Positions 11,862 to 24,396 of a stretch of 64,000 bases of DNA are shown here, piece after piece. Every line of letters starts with the position of its first letter. Within the stretch, counting starts at the first letter, position 1. The stretch is from Saccharum officinarum (lineage: Eukaryota > Streptophyta > Magnoliopsida > Poales > Poaceae). The DNA is taken from positions 18,517,553 through 18,581,552 of the forward strand of contig CM036199.1 in assembly GCA_020631735.1 (NCBI GenBank), in the 5' to 3' direction. The translations under genes were made by a program, and so were the position numbers. The notes beneath the pieces were generated by a model, which saw nothing but the letters and a program-made list of their open reading frames with translations, did no database searches and was not told the origin of the DNA.

Positions 11862-14779
11862 TGTAACACCCTAAATTTTGCATTGTTTCAAAATAGATAA
11901 AATTGATTTAATTATGTATTGTTTGTGCATTCAAATTTAGGGAATAATAAAATTTGGTGAAAATAAAATAAATCATAAGGATTAGTTACATGTTGATGCA
12001 CTCATGCCGATGCATTTTATTTATTGTGGTGATTGGTTTTAATCCAAATGCTAAAAGGTTTCAAAAACCTTTTAAAAAATGAATTTGGAAAAGTGCTTTA
12101 AAAAAGAAAAAGAAAAATCCTTATTCTCTCCCTCCCTCCCTCCATTCGGCCTGCTAGCCCGTTTTCCCGGCCGGCCCACTCATCCCTCCCCGCGCTCCTT
12201 CTCCTAGGCCGCGGCCCAGCCCAACCGGGCCAGGCAACCGTTGCCACGCCCCACTCTCCCTCACGCGGTCGCTGGCAGCCGGGGCCCGCTCGTCAGATGT
12301 TTCTCTTCCCCAACCTCCGGTTCTCTCGCTCGGTCATCACGGCAACCGCCGCCCGCGCCCACTTCGCGTCGTGGGAGCGTCCTCTTTCCCCCGCGCCCGA
12401 CCTTCTAAAGGGAGCCGCAACCCCTTCACCGCCTCCCCCTGCTGTTTTTCCCGTTCCAACCCCACTCTCTTGAGCACCCGAAGGCCGCAGCGACGAACCG
12501 CCGGAGCATCCCGTCCGCCACCGCGTCGCCTACGCCTCCGAGCCTCCTACGTCTGCAATTTGCCGCTCGGTGAGCCTCCCCGTACTCTCCTTTATCTTTC
12601 CGTGCTTTTACCTTCTCGAATTTTAGTCTCTATGGCCGTGTCCGCGAGCTCCGAGGAGCTTTTCGCCGTTGTCCATGGCGGGAGCCGCTCGGGCTTACCC
12701 CATGGCCGTGTTTTGCTCCGGGGCGAGCTCGCCGTCTCCCCCACTTCGTCCCGGTGCCCTTATTTTTCAAAACCGTGGACCGTAGGTCGTGTTCCAAGCG
12801 CTCCGGCGAGTTCACGGTCGCCGGCCATGGCGGCGCCGCCGTCACCTCCCCTAAATCTGGCGGCCGGCCTCTCTCTCCTCTCCCCCATCTAATCTCGACC
12901 GCACATCGCGAGATGAACGGCCCTAGTTGGCTGATACCCCTTCGCGGGTCCTTTTTTTCTAAAGAGACCCCCAAGTTCTCGCATTTCCAACCCGCAGTCC
13001 TCGGTTCTAATGAATTTTCTGAATTTCGATTTATTTTAATTCCAAAATGCTTTCAATCTATTTACAGTTTTGCCACTGCAGTAAAACGTGTATAAAATCG
13101 TCGTTTTAGCTCCGATTCAACCCGTTTAACTTGCGTTAGTTTCATAATTTCGTAATCTACGCATTAGTGCCACTGATAGACCTGTTAGAAGCTTTTGAGT
13201 TTCTCGATTAAGTCTAGTTTAATAGCTAGTTTTGGAACCTTGTTTAGCGCGTAACTTTTGCGTTGTAGCTCCGTTTTTTATGAACTTCGCGTCGTTGTGA
13301 TCGTAGCAAGACGTAGAATATTTTCATAAACTTTTTATCTTGTTTTATACTGCTAGTGTACTATTCTAATTATAGGTTTGTTTGCTATGCATGAATGCTC
13401 CTGAAATATGTATGTTGCCGTGTTGGTCGAGTCAGACGGTGAGGAGTACGTTGGGAACCAGGAGTACTTCGAAGATCAACAGGACCAGCAGGAGTGTGAA
13501 CCAAGGCAAGTATAGCATGGGCCTACCTTGATTCTTATTCATTATATAATCTACTCATTATGCATGTGTCTAATATTGCTCGACTATAAGGACATCCTAG
13601 CCATTGATGACTTATACCTTGATGCCTATGTGTTTTATTGCATATGGGTAGAATGCTAGTGCTCTATTCAAACATGATCAATACTATGATTAATGGAACA
13701 AACGGATAAACATGATGGTAATAATTGAACTATAGGGTGATGGTGCAAATGATGTCGATCATGTTGCCCTAAACCTTCCGTAAGGACTTATCTATAGGGC
13801 AAAAGCTGGGACATACAGTGCAACCGTGAGAGTTATATGGCTCTGACTTTAGCTCAGTAATAGGATCTTTTCTAGCTTGTTAGAGGTTACCCGAAAGGGC
13901 GCAAGAGGGACTTGCCACTTTGGGTATAGAACTGCCTCTGTTCTTGTGTGTATAGCCTGCGAGAATTATGCCACAGAAAGGGGGGTTCTCTATATCTGCT
14001 TGCCGAGGAAACCTCACGTCCCTAACTTGTTAGACGAGACCTATGGAAGGCTTCATAGTGTACCCTGCCCGCTCACCTTGGAAGTGTTATGGGAGTAATT
14101 AATCCGGACATATGGGCAACACGACTCACGGGTAAAGATGCACAACCTCTGCAGAGTGTTAAAACTGTTATAACAGCCGTGCTCACGGTCACGAGCGGCC
14201 TGGAAAACTCACAGAATAAATGGTCACTTGTGAAGATGTTGTTCATGGTGAACTATGATGGTATTATGATGATGACGATGATGATGATATAATGTTGATC
14301 AATGACTCTATTTAATTCTAGTATATGATCATGTGGGTTAATTTGGGAGCTTAAGCATAATTTGATGTTGATCAATAACAAAATGTTGACTTGCTAAAAT
14401 GCTAAATGCAGTAAACCGTGTCTGCCTTTTGAGCCTCATGAATCCCCATGTTCTGCTTGTGGAGTACGAAATGTACTCACGCTTGTTTATTTTCTATTTT
14501 TTGGATAAAAATCCCGGATGGGTACCAGACTGCCAGAGATTGGAGCAGATAGGCTTGTGATCAACCAGTCAGTTGTTCCTATAGAGTGGAGTCTTCACCT
14601 GAAGACCGGAGTTGTCTTTCCGTTGTTTGCTATCTAAGGTTATATCTTTTATAATAAGTACGTTACATATTAAGCATTGTCATTTGATATTACCCTTATT
14701 TGTAGCTATATGTGAGATTTGACTTCCTGGGCTCACATATGGTGTATATCTGGTTTTGTTCTTAAAACCGGGTGTTACA
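11862..14779 (+). repeat. Element I left LTR (2918 bp)
   Basis: Starts TG and ends CA, and is almost collinear with the copy at 16399-19321. It contains a GC-rich block (about 12120-12900) that opens long frames on both strands; the same frames recur in the other LTR with indels, so they are not genes. Confidence 0.92.
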
Positions 14780-16398
14780 AAGTGGTATCAGAGCAATGCT
14801 GACTGTAGGACGCAAGTCTAGTTAGGAATGGGCCGTCTTAAGGTTTAGAAATTACTATAAGACCCTTGTTCTATAAACCTTGATATTCCTCCTCTATTAT
14901 TTCTCTACCCTTGATATTCATCTCCTCCTTGATACTTGTTTAAGCCTTTGTTCTCATCTTCACTCCTTGCTTGATATGCTTTTAGAATCTTGTCTCTTAC
15001 CATCTTCCTACGATATCGGAAGCGGAGCTTTAGGATATTTGCCCTTAATATGAATAGAACGATAGTATCGCAAGCTGAGTCAATGATTGAAGTATGCACC
15101 TTAATTGCTTGTTGAATTGTCATTATGCATGTGCTTGTTTTGGATCTTTGTAATGATTGTAATGATCTTGTGGGGATTGTCCACAATTTCATTTAGTCTA
15201 TAGGCCTAAGGCATAAGGATTAATGAAGTAAATAGTCGGGTTTTGGTTTTCTCCTGTTTTTTTTATCCTGTTTTCCAGAGCAGTCTGTGTTCGTCATGAT
15301 ATATCTCCAGATCTGGACATCCAAAAGTTATGGAACTTTTATAGATAAAAGAAGACTCTTGTATGTTTCATCTGCCGCTGGAATCAATTCCATAGCTATT
15401 TTGGTTTGGGATTTAAGAAAATCACAAGACGATATAGCTATGCTGTCTGAAACCTAGAGTAGTTTTTGTGGTGCACAGTTTTCGACCAAATTATGTTTGG
15501 AATCAGGAAAAGTGTTCTATACAAAAGTTGTAGAGGATTTCAACAGATTTCCAACAGTATAAACTACAACTTCATTGGATTAACAGAATAGGAGTTACAG
15601 CTGTTTTCCTGCGCTGCTGTTTTTCTACTCATGAGGAATTTCAGACTTCTTGTTCTTACTTATGCACATGAGTTTCCGTGGAATATCAGGATGTCATTAT
15701 GATGGTTAACTCACTTGGAAGAAGATGCAAGGTACCCTTTGTTGTTCCCCTAGTTGATCTCTCTTAAGGGGGGTAGCCGAGTAAAGAAGTAACAAGATGA
15801 AGGTTTCTTACATTCAAGTACTCCACCTAGAAGAATTAGTTATCCCTATGGTTGAGAAGTCACCATCAAGCGCAGTTGGGTGTTAAATTTCAACATACCC
15901 AAGACAAGTCAGTGGCAAGGAGATATGGGACATCTACAAGGATCGTAAGAATCTAAAGAATATCTTCACTAAGTTGGTTTTGATCTTATGAAATCATCGA
16001 TGAATTAGAGCGATCAATGATTATGGCATGGAAGTGTGTTAATACCCGGATAAGCAAAAGTTGTTGCCGATGCTCCTATCATAAAGAGTGTGCTAGGGAG
16101 GTTCGGTCGACACCAAGGTTGAGTTGTGTGAGAAACTTGAGTGATGTCACCTATGCTACAAAGTGTATCACCTTGGAACAAAAGGAATTGCAAAGGTCAG
16201 TTGGAGGAATGGCATAAAGGACTAAGGGATTGTGCTTAAGAGTTGATCAAGCAATTAGGAGTAAGGTTGTAACAACGCGCAAGCTACAGCGTGCTTGTTG
16301 TGAGAAAATGAAGAAGATCCAAAGGCAAAGTATCTACATCTCTTTGATCACCATCTCCCGAATCTCGAGGACGAGATTCCTCTTAAGGGGGGTAGAAT
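14780..16398 (+). other. Element I internal region without coding genes
   Basis: About 1.6 kb. No retroviral-type protein motif was found in any frame. A polypurine tract AAGGGGGGTAGAAT is at 16385-16398, directly before the right LTR. A second, near-identical tract CTCTTAAGGGGGGTAG occurs at about 15763-15778 in the middle of the region. Confidence 0.75.
14783..14794 (+). promoter_or_regulatory. Primer-binding site, initiator tRNA-Met type
   Basis: TGGTATCAGAGC lies three bases after the left LTR of element I and is complementary to the 3' end of plant initiator tRNA-Met. Confidence 0.9.
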
Positions 16399-19321
16399 TG
16401 TAACACCCTAAATTTTGCATTGTTTCAAAATAGATAAAATTGATTTAATTATGTATTGTTTGTGCATTCAAATTTAGGGAATAATAAAATTTGGTGAAAA
16501 TAAAATAAATCATAAGGATTAGTTACATGTTGATGCACTCATGCCGATGCATTTTATTTATTGTGGTGATTGGTTTTAATCCAAATGCTAAAAGGTTTCA
16601 AAAACCATTTAAAAAAATGAATTTGGAAAAGTGCTTTAGAAAAAGAAAAAGAAAAATCCTTATTCTCTCCCTCCCTCCCTCCATTCGGCCTGCTAGCCCG
16701 TTTTCCAGGCCGGCCCACTCATCCCTCCCCGCGCTCCTTCTCCTGGGCCGCGGCCCAGCCCAACCGGGCCAGGCAACCGTTGCCACGCCCTACTCTCCCT
16801 CACGCGGTCGCTGGCAGCCGGGGCCCGCTTGTCAGATGTTTCTCTTCCCCAACCTCTGGTTCTCTCGCTCGGTCATCACGGCAACCGCCGCCCACGCCAC
16901 TTCGTGTCGTGGGAGCGTCCTCTTTCCCCCCCGCGCCCGGCCTTCTAAAGGGAGCCGCAACCCCTTCATCGCCTCCCCCTGCTGTTTTTCCCGTTCCAAC
17001 CCCACTCTCTTGAGCACCCGAAGGCCGCAGCGACGAACCGCTAGAGCGTCCCGTCCGCCACCGCGTCGCCTACGCCTCCGAGCCTCCTCCGTCTGCAATT
17101 TGCCGCTCGGTGAGCCTCCTCGTACTCCCCTTTATCTTCCCGTGCTTTTACCTTCTCGAATTTTAGTCTCTATGGCCGTGTCCACGAGTTCCGAGGAGCT
17201 TTTCGCCGCCATCCATGGCGGGAGCCGCTCGGGCTTACCCCATGGCCGTGTTTTGCTCCGGGGCGAGCTTGCCGTCTCCCCCACTTCGTCCAGGTGCCCT
17301 ATTTTTCGAAACCATGGACCGTAGGTCGTGTTCCAAGCGCTTCGGCGAGCTCACGGTCGCCGGCCATGGCGGCGCCGCCGTCACCTCCCCTAAATCCGGC
17401 GGCCGGCCTCTCTCTCCTCTCCCCCATCTAATCTCGACCGCACATCGCGAGATGAACGGCCCTGGTTGGCTGATACCCCTTCGCGGGTCCTTTTTTTTCT
17501 AAAGAGACCCCCAAGTTCTTGCATTTCCAACCCGCAGTCCTCGGTTCTAATGAATTTTCTGAATTTCGATTTATTTTAATTCCGAAATGCTTTCAATCTA
17601 TTTACAGTTTTGCCACTCAGTAAAACGTGTATAAAATCGTCGTTTTAGCTCCGATTCAACCCGTTCAACTTGCGTTAGTTTCGTAATTTCGTAATCTACG
17701 CATTAGTGCCACTGATAGACCTGTTAGAAGCTTTTGAGTTTCTCGATTAAGTCTAGTTCAATAGCTAGTTTTGGAACCTTGTTTAGCGCGTAACTTTTGC
17801 GTTGTAGCTCCGTTTTTCATGAACTTCACGTCGTTGTGATCGTAGAAAGACGTAGAATATTTTCATAAACTTTTTATCTTGTTTTTTATGCTGCTGGTGT
17901 ACTATTCTAATTATAGGTTTGTTTGCTATGCATGAATGCTCCTGAAATATGTATGTTGCCGTGTTGGTCGAGTCAGACGGTGAGGAGTACATTGGGAACC
18001 AGGAGTACTTCGAAGATCAACAGGACCAGCAGGAGTGTGAACCAAGGCAAGTATAGCATGGGTATACCTTGATTCCTATTTATTATATAATCTACTCATT
18101 ATGCATTTGTCTAATATTGCTCGACTATAAGGACATCCTAGCCATTGATGACTTATACCTTGATGCCTATGGGTTTTATTGCATATGGGTAGAATGCTAG
18201 TGCTCTATTCAAACATGATCAATACTATGATTAATGGAACAAACGGATAAACATGATGGTAATAATTGAACTATAGGGTGATGGTGCAAATGATGTCGAT
18301 CATGTTGCCCTAAACCTTCCGTAAGGACTTATCTGTAGGGCAAAAGCTGGGACATACAGTGCAACCATGAGAGTTATATGGCTCTGACTTTAGCTCAGTA
18401 ATAGGATCTTTTCTAGCTTGTTAGAGGTTACTCGAAAGGGCGCAAGAGGGGCTTGCCACTTTGGGTATAGAACTGCCTCTGTTCTTGTGTGTATAGCCTG
18501 CGGGAATTATTCCACAGAAAGGGGGGTTCTCTATATCTGCCTGCCGACGAAACCTCGCGGCCCTAACTTGTTAGACGAGACCTATGAAAGGCTTCATAGT
18601 GTACCCTGCCCGCTCACCTTGGAAGTGTTATGGGAGTAATTAACCCGGGCATATAGGCAACATAACTCACGAGTAAAGATGCACAACCTCTGCAGAGTGT
18701 AAAAACTGTTATAACAGCCGTGCTCACGGTCACGAGCGGCCCGGAAAACTCACAGAATAAATGGTCACTTGTGAAGATGTTGTTCATGGTGAATTATGAT
18801 GGTATTATGATGATGATGACGATGATGATATAATGTTAATCAATGACTCTATTTAATTCTAGTATATGATCATGTGGGTTAATTTGGGAGCTTAAGCATA
18901 ATTTGATGTTGATCAATAACAAAATGTTGACTTGCTAAAATGCTAAATGCAGTAAACCGTGTCTGCCTTTTGAGCCTCATGAATCCCCATGTTATGCTTG
19001 TGGAGTACGAAATGTACTCACGCTTGTTTATTTTCTATTTTTTTGGATAAAAATCCTGGATGGGTACCAGACTGCTAGAGATTGGAGCAGATAGGCTTGT
19101 GATCAACCAGTCAGTTGTCCCTGTGGAGTGGAGTCTTCACCTGAAGACCGGAGTTGTCTTTCCGCTGTTTGCTATCTAAGGTTATATCTTTTATAATAAG
19201 TACATTATATATTAAGCATTGTCATTTGATATTACCCTTATTTGTAGCTATATGTGAGATTTGACTTCCTGGGCTCACATATGGTGTGTATCTGGTTTTG
19301 TTCTTAAAACCGGGTGTTACA
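16399..19321 (+). repeat. Element I right LTR (2923 bp)
   Basis: Direct repeat of 11862-14779 with scattered substitutions and short indels, ending GTGTTACA just before the GTTTG duplication. Confidence 0.92.
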
Positions 19322-19326
19322 GTTTG

Positions 19327-21188
19327 TTTGGTTTATAACCACAACTTGCCACGTCATAAGTTAGTCACGCCATAGTTTTTAATGTAATTGTATGGTTCAC
19401 TACACTTTCTTAACACTGTTTTCATATGTTATAGTCTCATTTTCTTGCCAAACTTTGCCGCAAGTGCAATTTTTAATTTGCTCGCCGTGCTTTGATCATG
19501 TTTGGCTCGGCTTGTGCATGCCCACCGTGCAGTGCGTCTGTGGCGTGAGTCGCGGTATAGAAACAGGACTCTAGTTCAAATCCCATGGCTCGTGGTCTGA
19601 TGCGAGGAGAAAATCACTATAACCATGACGTGTTTGTATGATTGTCGCATTCTGCAATTGAGAATCTACTTTTAAGTGGTTTCAAACAAGATATATCCAC
19701 GGCAACCAAATTACGACACCAACCAAGCCTAAAAGTATCTTTGTGTCAAGATTCTTTATTAAACTATAATGCAATTTAGTTATTGTAGTGCGCAATCAAG
19801 ATGATCATCAAACACTTCAAAATTACTTTGACCTAATCATTTATAACATTTCATCTTGTACTATTCCACGACTGAGGTGAGACAATAAAGGAAATCAAGT
19901 ATTTATGTATCAACCTGGGTTTCTCGCATATGTAAAGCATATGGTGCCTCGGTGCGTGGTCTCTCTTCTGTTATTGGAGACCTGGGTTTAGGTCTTGTGG
20001 CATGAAGTTTTAGGCGTATTTTTCACAGGCTAGTTGTTTTTGTCGCTGGGACCAAGTTCCAAGGAGCGGACGTGCTGGAAGACGGAACACATGCGAGCAG
20101 CCGTAACAATACGGACAGAAACCGAACTGGAAAAGGAATTTGAACCCGGACTAAAAAAGGAATTTAGAGGAGGCAGAAAAAAAAGTATGGCAGAAATTTT
20201 GCCTCTTCATTATTAGGTATAGATAGAATGTCCTCTAACTTCTACAGGAAAATTATTAACCAAACAATCCCTGAAAAGATTTTATGCACCTGATCTTAAC
20301 TGGATTCCTAATAGTTAGGTCAAGTGTATGTGCCTTGTCCTGTTACTCTTGCACACGCAAGCTGTGACTTTTTGTCCACGTCAAGAGAGACGTGGATTTT
20401 GACTTTGAGCAAGCATCTAGAAATTTCTTTTGACATGTAAAGCTAAACGTGCTTTTGGATAATATAAGATTGAGTTCCACGCTCAACAAAAAAAAAGAAA
20501 AATAAGGATTTCTTTCCACCCTTATTTCTTGGTGAAAATTACGAACGCAGATTGTATCGCACACTCGCGCAACGCACGACCCAAGCTCCGGATTGCTGCC
20601 ATCAAAGAAGAAGAGTGCACCACTAGATTAGGGGTTGGGGTTGGGTTTTTAGGTTTTCGTGCAGAGGAGGGTGAGGTAACCAACAATCGCGGCCCAGCGA
20701 CACATGCGGTGGCCAGGGCTAGCGGCCGCGTTGGTTTGAGGAGGCACGGAATCGATACGGTCGGAGCTGCCAGCCGCCCGTAGAGAAATGGAAAGAGTCT
20801 TCTAGGTAGAACAGTTGAGGCGCTAGGGAGGTGTTGAAGTTTGTGCATGCGATAGAAGTACAGGTAGGGTAGACAGTGATGCCACGGGTCCTAAGTAAGA
20901 AGGGATTGCGGGATTTTCAAATTTTGACCAGATCATGGCTTAACCCTCTTCGAAATCAAATGAATTATGAGGAGATATACGCCAAACTAAGAGCTAGATG
21001 AAAACTGTCATCAATTTTGTGTTACACTCATACGATAGCATATGAACCTTGAACACAATCTCAGACCGGATATTATGTCTCCCTTGCCTAGCCATAAACA
21101 TGACTCATATCTACAAGTGGCTACAATACAACCTTAATTATGACCAATGGAAGTGTTATACGCCTCCTATTGTCGATTTAGTGGAAAG
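19327..21188. other. Intergenic stretch without recognised genes
   Basis: Short open frames only. A B-box-like word AGTTCAAATCC near 19573 hints at an old tRNA-derived repeat, but no matching A box or target duplication was found. Confidence 0.45.
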
Positions 21189-21191
21189 TTA

Positions 21192-21373
21192 GGGCCTATT
21201 TGGATCCATGGACTAACAACTAGTTGACTAAAGTTTAGTCCTTAAGGATCCAAACAGGTGGACTAGTGGTTGGCTTAACAACTAGCAAAAGCCTCAACTA
21301 GCTGTTAGTTCACTAGTCTATAAAACCTAACTAGTTGGACTAATCACTGGTCCTAGTTCATCCAAACGTGCCC
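21192..21373. mobile_element. 182-bp Tourist-like MITE
   Basis: Left end GGGCCTATTTGGATCCATGG and right end (reverse complement) GGGCACGTTTGGATGAACTA are inverted repeats. TTA flanks both sides (21189-21191 and 21374-21376). The interior has repeated ACTAGT/CTAGTT words that can fold on themselves. Confidence 0.8.
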
Positions 21374-21813
21374 TTAGAAGCCAAATGAGATTCGTCTTTG
21401 TTTGAGTGGGAATAAACACACGGACAGCGACCCATATATTGCAGTACTAATTCATTTTTTATTAGAAGAAAGAAGGAGATCGAAATGGAGATTGAAAAAC
21501 AAGACGGCAACTGGCATGCAGCTGATGCTCTGGCGCCGTAGGATTAGGGTCAGATCACCAGGGGTGAGACGAATTCACGGTTCGGATAACGATAAGGGAG
21601 CTGCGTGATCGCAGTTTGGCCGGGCATGATAGCCTGATAGGAGCAACCGCTAGTCACACACCCACCTACACACTCAGTCCACAGCTCAGCGCAGCTGACT
21701 GTGACCCACCGTGGACACACGACACGCCGTGGTGCGGTGCAGTGCAGGACAGTAGTACTCCACGAGTGACGAGAGCACTACACTAAAAAAAAAATCCAAA
21801 AACTGCTGTTGTA

Positions 21814-22056
21814 GGGCTGGTTTAGATCCAAAATTTTTGGCAAAATAGCATTTTAGTGTTTTTCGTTGTTATTTGACAAATATTGTCCAATCGTGATCTA
21901 ATTAGGCTTAAAAGATTCGTCTCGTCTATTTCGTCTAAACTGTGTAATTAGTTTTATTTTTTATCTATATTTAATGCTTCATACATGTGTCCAAAGATTC
22001 AATATGACGGGAAATCTAAATAATTTTGCAAAATTTTCTGAAAACTAAACAGGGCC
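21814..22056. mobile_element. Harbinger-like MITE of a very common grass family
   Basis: The left end GGGCTGGTTTAGATCC and right end (reverse complement) GGCCCTGTTTAGTTTTC are inverted. Inside lie the words AAAGATTCGTCTCGTC and GTGTAATTAGTTTT, characteristic of an abundant grass MITE family. Flanks are GTA and TTA, one change from a TTA duplication. Confidence 0.65.
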
Positions 22057-22421
22057 TTATTTAAACTATTGTCGTGGTGCCCAGCCCGCGGCCCCATGAG
22101 ATTCCCGGCTGGACGGCACCACGTCGTCACGGGCCCACCTGTCGGCCCAGCTACCCATTCCGCTCACAGGGCCACATCACCGGGCTCCATGCCTGGTCAA
22201 AGCCAGCAGCAGCACATATCGGGCTGCCGAGCCGTCCGTGTGTCATTCTGCTTGGGGGCCACGGAGTCAGTGGGTTGCCAATTGCCATCAACAAGGGCCG
22301 GGCACCCGCAGAGAGACCGAGAGAACAGCAGAAGCCAGTGGGTGTGGGACAGCGGACAGGCAGAGTTTCATGGACTTTATGCCCGAATTCGGGCATGAAT
22401 TCGAGGTATAAACAGTGCTCT

Positions 22422-22851
22422 GACACTGTAGTAATTTTATTTTTATTTGGTAATAATTATTCAAATATTGATTAATTAGGTTTGAAATGTTCGTCTCGTA
22501 AAGTACAACAAAATTGTGCAATTAGTTTTTATTTCATCTACATTTAGTGCTTCATATATGTGTCGGTATTTTGATGTGATGGAGAATCTTCTTTTTGCAT
22601 AGTGAAATTTGGGAGAAAATTTGGGAAGTAAGGCCTTGTTTAGTTCCCAAATTTTCCCCCAAATTTTACTATGCAAAAAGAAGATTTCCCATCACATCAA
22701 AATGCCGGCAAATGCATGGAGTACTAAATGTAGATGAAATCAAAAACTAATTGTACAGTTTTGTTGTACTTTACGAGACGAACATTTTGAGTCTAATTAA
22801 TCAATTTTTGGACAATTTTTTGCACTAAAAAACAAAAGTTGCTACAGTGTC
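22422..22851. repeat. Long inverted repeat, two ~205-bp arms, 18-bp spacer
   Basis: Arm 22422-22626 and the reverse complement of 22645-22851 align from GACACTGTAG to AAATTTGGGA. Similarity is roughly 85% by eye with few gaps. A transcript through it would fold into a near-perfect hairpin. It was made by two related MITEs lying in opposite orientation. Confidence 0.85.
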
Positions 22852-22914
22852 CCGACACGGGCACTGTAGCTACAGTGCCCGAATCGGCCCCCGATTTGGG
22901 GAACTAAACACGGC
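22632..22914. mobile_element. 283-bp MITE inserted in the end of a related MITE
   Basis: Ends GGCCTTGTTTAGTTCCC and (reverse complement) GGCCGTGTTTAGTTCCCC. TAA flanks both sides (22629-22631 and 22915-22917). The bases outside, GGGAAG-TAA before and TAA-ACAAGGCC after, join into the terminal repeat of the older, oppositely oriented copy that begins somewhere before 22422. Confidence 0.75.
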
Positions 22915-22929
22915 CTAAACAAGGCCACC

Positions 22930-24043
22930 TCCCTTCGCCGTGCAACCGTGTCAAGATTTTCTCTGTAGTTGGAAAGGAGGTTGGTTGGTATTTTTGCTTA
23001 GACCATACTAGATCTCATTATTTTCTTATTTCTTTCATAATAATAAACTATGTGTATCGTCTTGTTACAAATTAAAGGACATAATTGTCTTTTAAATAAA
23101 GCTTACTTCATCTAAAAAAATTCATATGAAAGTTGGAGCTAATGTGCTCCAATCGTGACAAAAAAACAAGTAATCTCTTAAGAAATATTGTGTATCTATT
23201 TTTGACACCTAAGCTATGTGGGTATCTATTTAAAAGGGGGAAGTGAAGCCATGCATTTGTAGCTTCAAGAAAAATACTGTACTGAATCTTAGAGTCGGGC
23301 ATCGTTAACGATATTTAAATGAATCAATTTGTCTACAATTGAGACCCAATAATAAATATTTAAACTACTATATATTCTATAAATTGCAGATCCAAATCTT
23401 GGATCTCGGTGCTAGAGTTTTGTTAAATAGGGTGCTATATTTTTGTTAGTTTTCACATATATATTGTTGCATTTGGTTCGTTGGTTATGCTTTAGATTCC
23501 CAAGCCAGTGCCCACATATTAATTGTAGGTCACCGGAGGACGTTCCCATTGGTTTTGTCTTGCTCCTATATCATCAATTAAAATTCACAATCGTTTTTGG
23601 TGAAATGTAGTTGTATACATCATCACTGGCACAAAAATGAATTTTATAGACAGCAATAAACCATTTTCCAGAGATAGTGAGCCATCTGCCTCCGCGCAAA
23701 GGTTTGTAAAAACATGCTATTTTCGTTGAAGGTTAAACACCCATCTTTTAAAACTCTTTTCTAGAGATGGGTTACTCAACTGCCACTGCTAATAGCCTCA
23801 CAAGAAAAGGGAAAGAAAGTAACCGCAGCTCCTACTGTTTCAAGACGTTGCGATTTTTTTTTTTTGCCGATGAACCGTAACATGCAGGTGTGCACATATT
23901 TAGAGTACAAGCTAGTCCATCAAGACCTACTCATACAAGTTAAGCATATTATAAAACGTATACATAAATTGGACCAATCACATGTCATTTAAAAAAGTTA
24001 CATATGTATAATGCAACCCATAGGTAACTATTATTTCTGAATA
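22930..24043. other. AT-rich intergenic stretch
   Basis: No gene or bounded element recognised. Confidence 0.45.
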
Positions 24044-24057
24044 AACATAATCCCATT

Positions 24058-24396
24058 TTTTTAATGCCTCAACACTCCAATTACAAGTTATAGTATCTGA
24101 ACTCACGCAATAACTCACACCACCACACACGCACACACACCTAGTGCGCAAGCTAGACCTACACCAATACGAAGAGGTTGTACGTGACTGAGAGGTATCC
24201 GAAGTCATCCACGCTTCGCACGTGACAGGCACGTCACCCTGACCATTGTGGCGCATCCACGTGTGAGGCTGCTGAAAAGCCAGGACATAGCCTGGGCAGT
24301 GCTGGGGAAAAACCCTGGTGAGACACCAACGTCGAACCCATGGTTCAAACGCTGATGGGCAGCAAGCCAACCACCGGCTTCTGCCATCTGCGCTAC
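24058..24396 (-). mobile_element. tRNA-derived SINE, 3' part (head is at 57827-57839)
   Basis: On the minus strand an RNA polymerase III A box, TAGCGCAGATGG (24395-24384), fits TRGYNNARNNGG exactly. About 57 bases later comes a B-box-like GGTTCGACGTT (24338-24328). The 3' end is A-rich. A 14-bp target duplication AACATAATCCCATT lies beside the tail (24044-24057) and again beyond the 13-base head on the far side of element II (57840-57853). The SINE is about 350 bp long and was cut near its 5' end by element II. Confidence 0.75.

Larger units (their letters stand above)
11862..19321 (+). mobile_element. Element I: complete non-autonomous LTR retrotransposon
   Basis: Two direct LTRs (11862-14779 and 16399-19321) begin TGTAACACCC and end GGGTGTTACA. 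They are flanked by a 5-bp duplication GTTTG (11857-11861 and 19322-19326). A tRNA-Met primer-binding site follows the left LTR and a purine tract precedes the right one. The internal region is only about 1.6 kb and has no gag, protease, reverse transcriptase or integrase, so the element fits the LARD-like class and must be mobilised in trans. The text before its purine tract (ATCTCGAGGACGAGATT) is close to that at the equivalent place in element IV, which suggests a Ty3/gypsy chromovirus (Tekay/Del-type) partner. The LTRs differ by a few percent by eye, so insertion is not very old. Confidence 0.92.

Noticed and set aside
12371..13095. Long open frames in element I left LTR (and 16527-17502 in the right LTR)
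   Set aside because: They come from a GC-rich LTR block, occur on both strands, and are broken differently in the two LTR copies.
11848..19740. A MITE around element I, with ends near GGGTTTGTTTGG and CCAACCAAGCC
   Set aside because: Flanks read TTA on one side and TAA on the other and the terminal similarity is short, so it was not called.
19560..20020. B-box-like words that might mark more tRNA-derived repeats
   Set aside because: No A box at the right distance and no flanking duplication found.
20522..20848. Minus-strand 108-codon frame in the intergenic region
   Set aside because: No family resemblance, and an equally good frame on the other strand.
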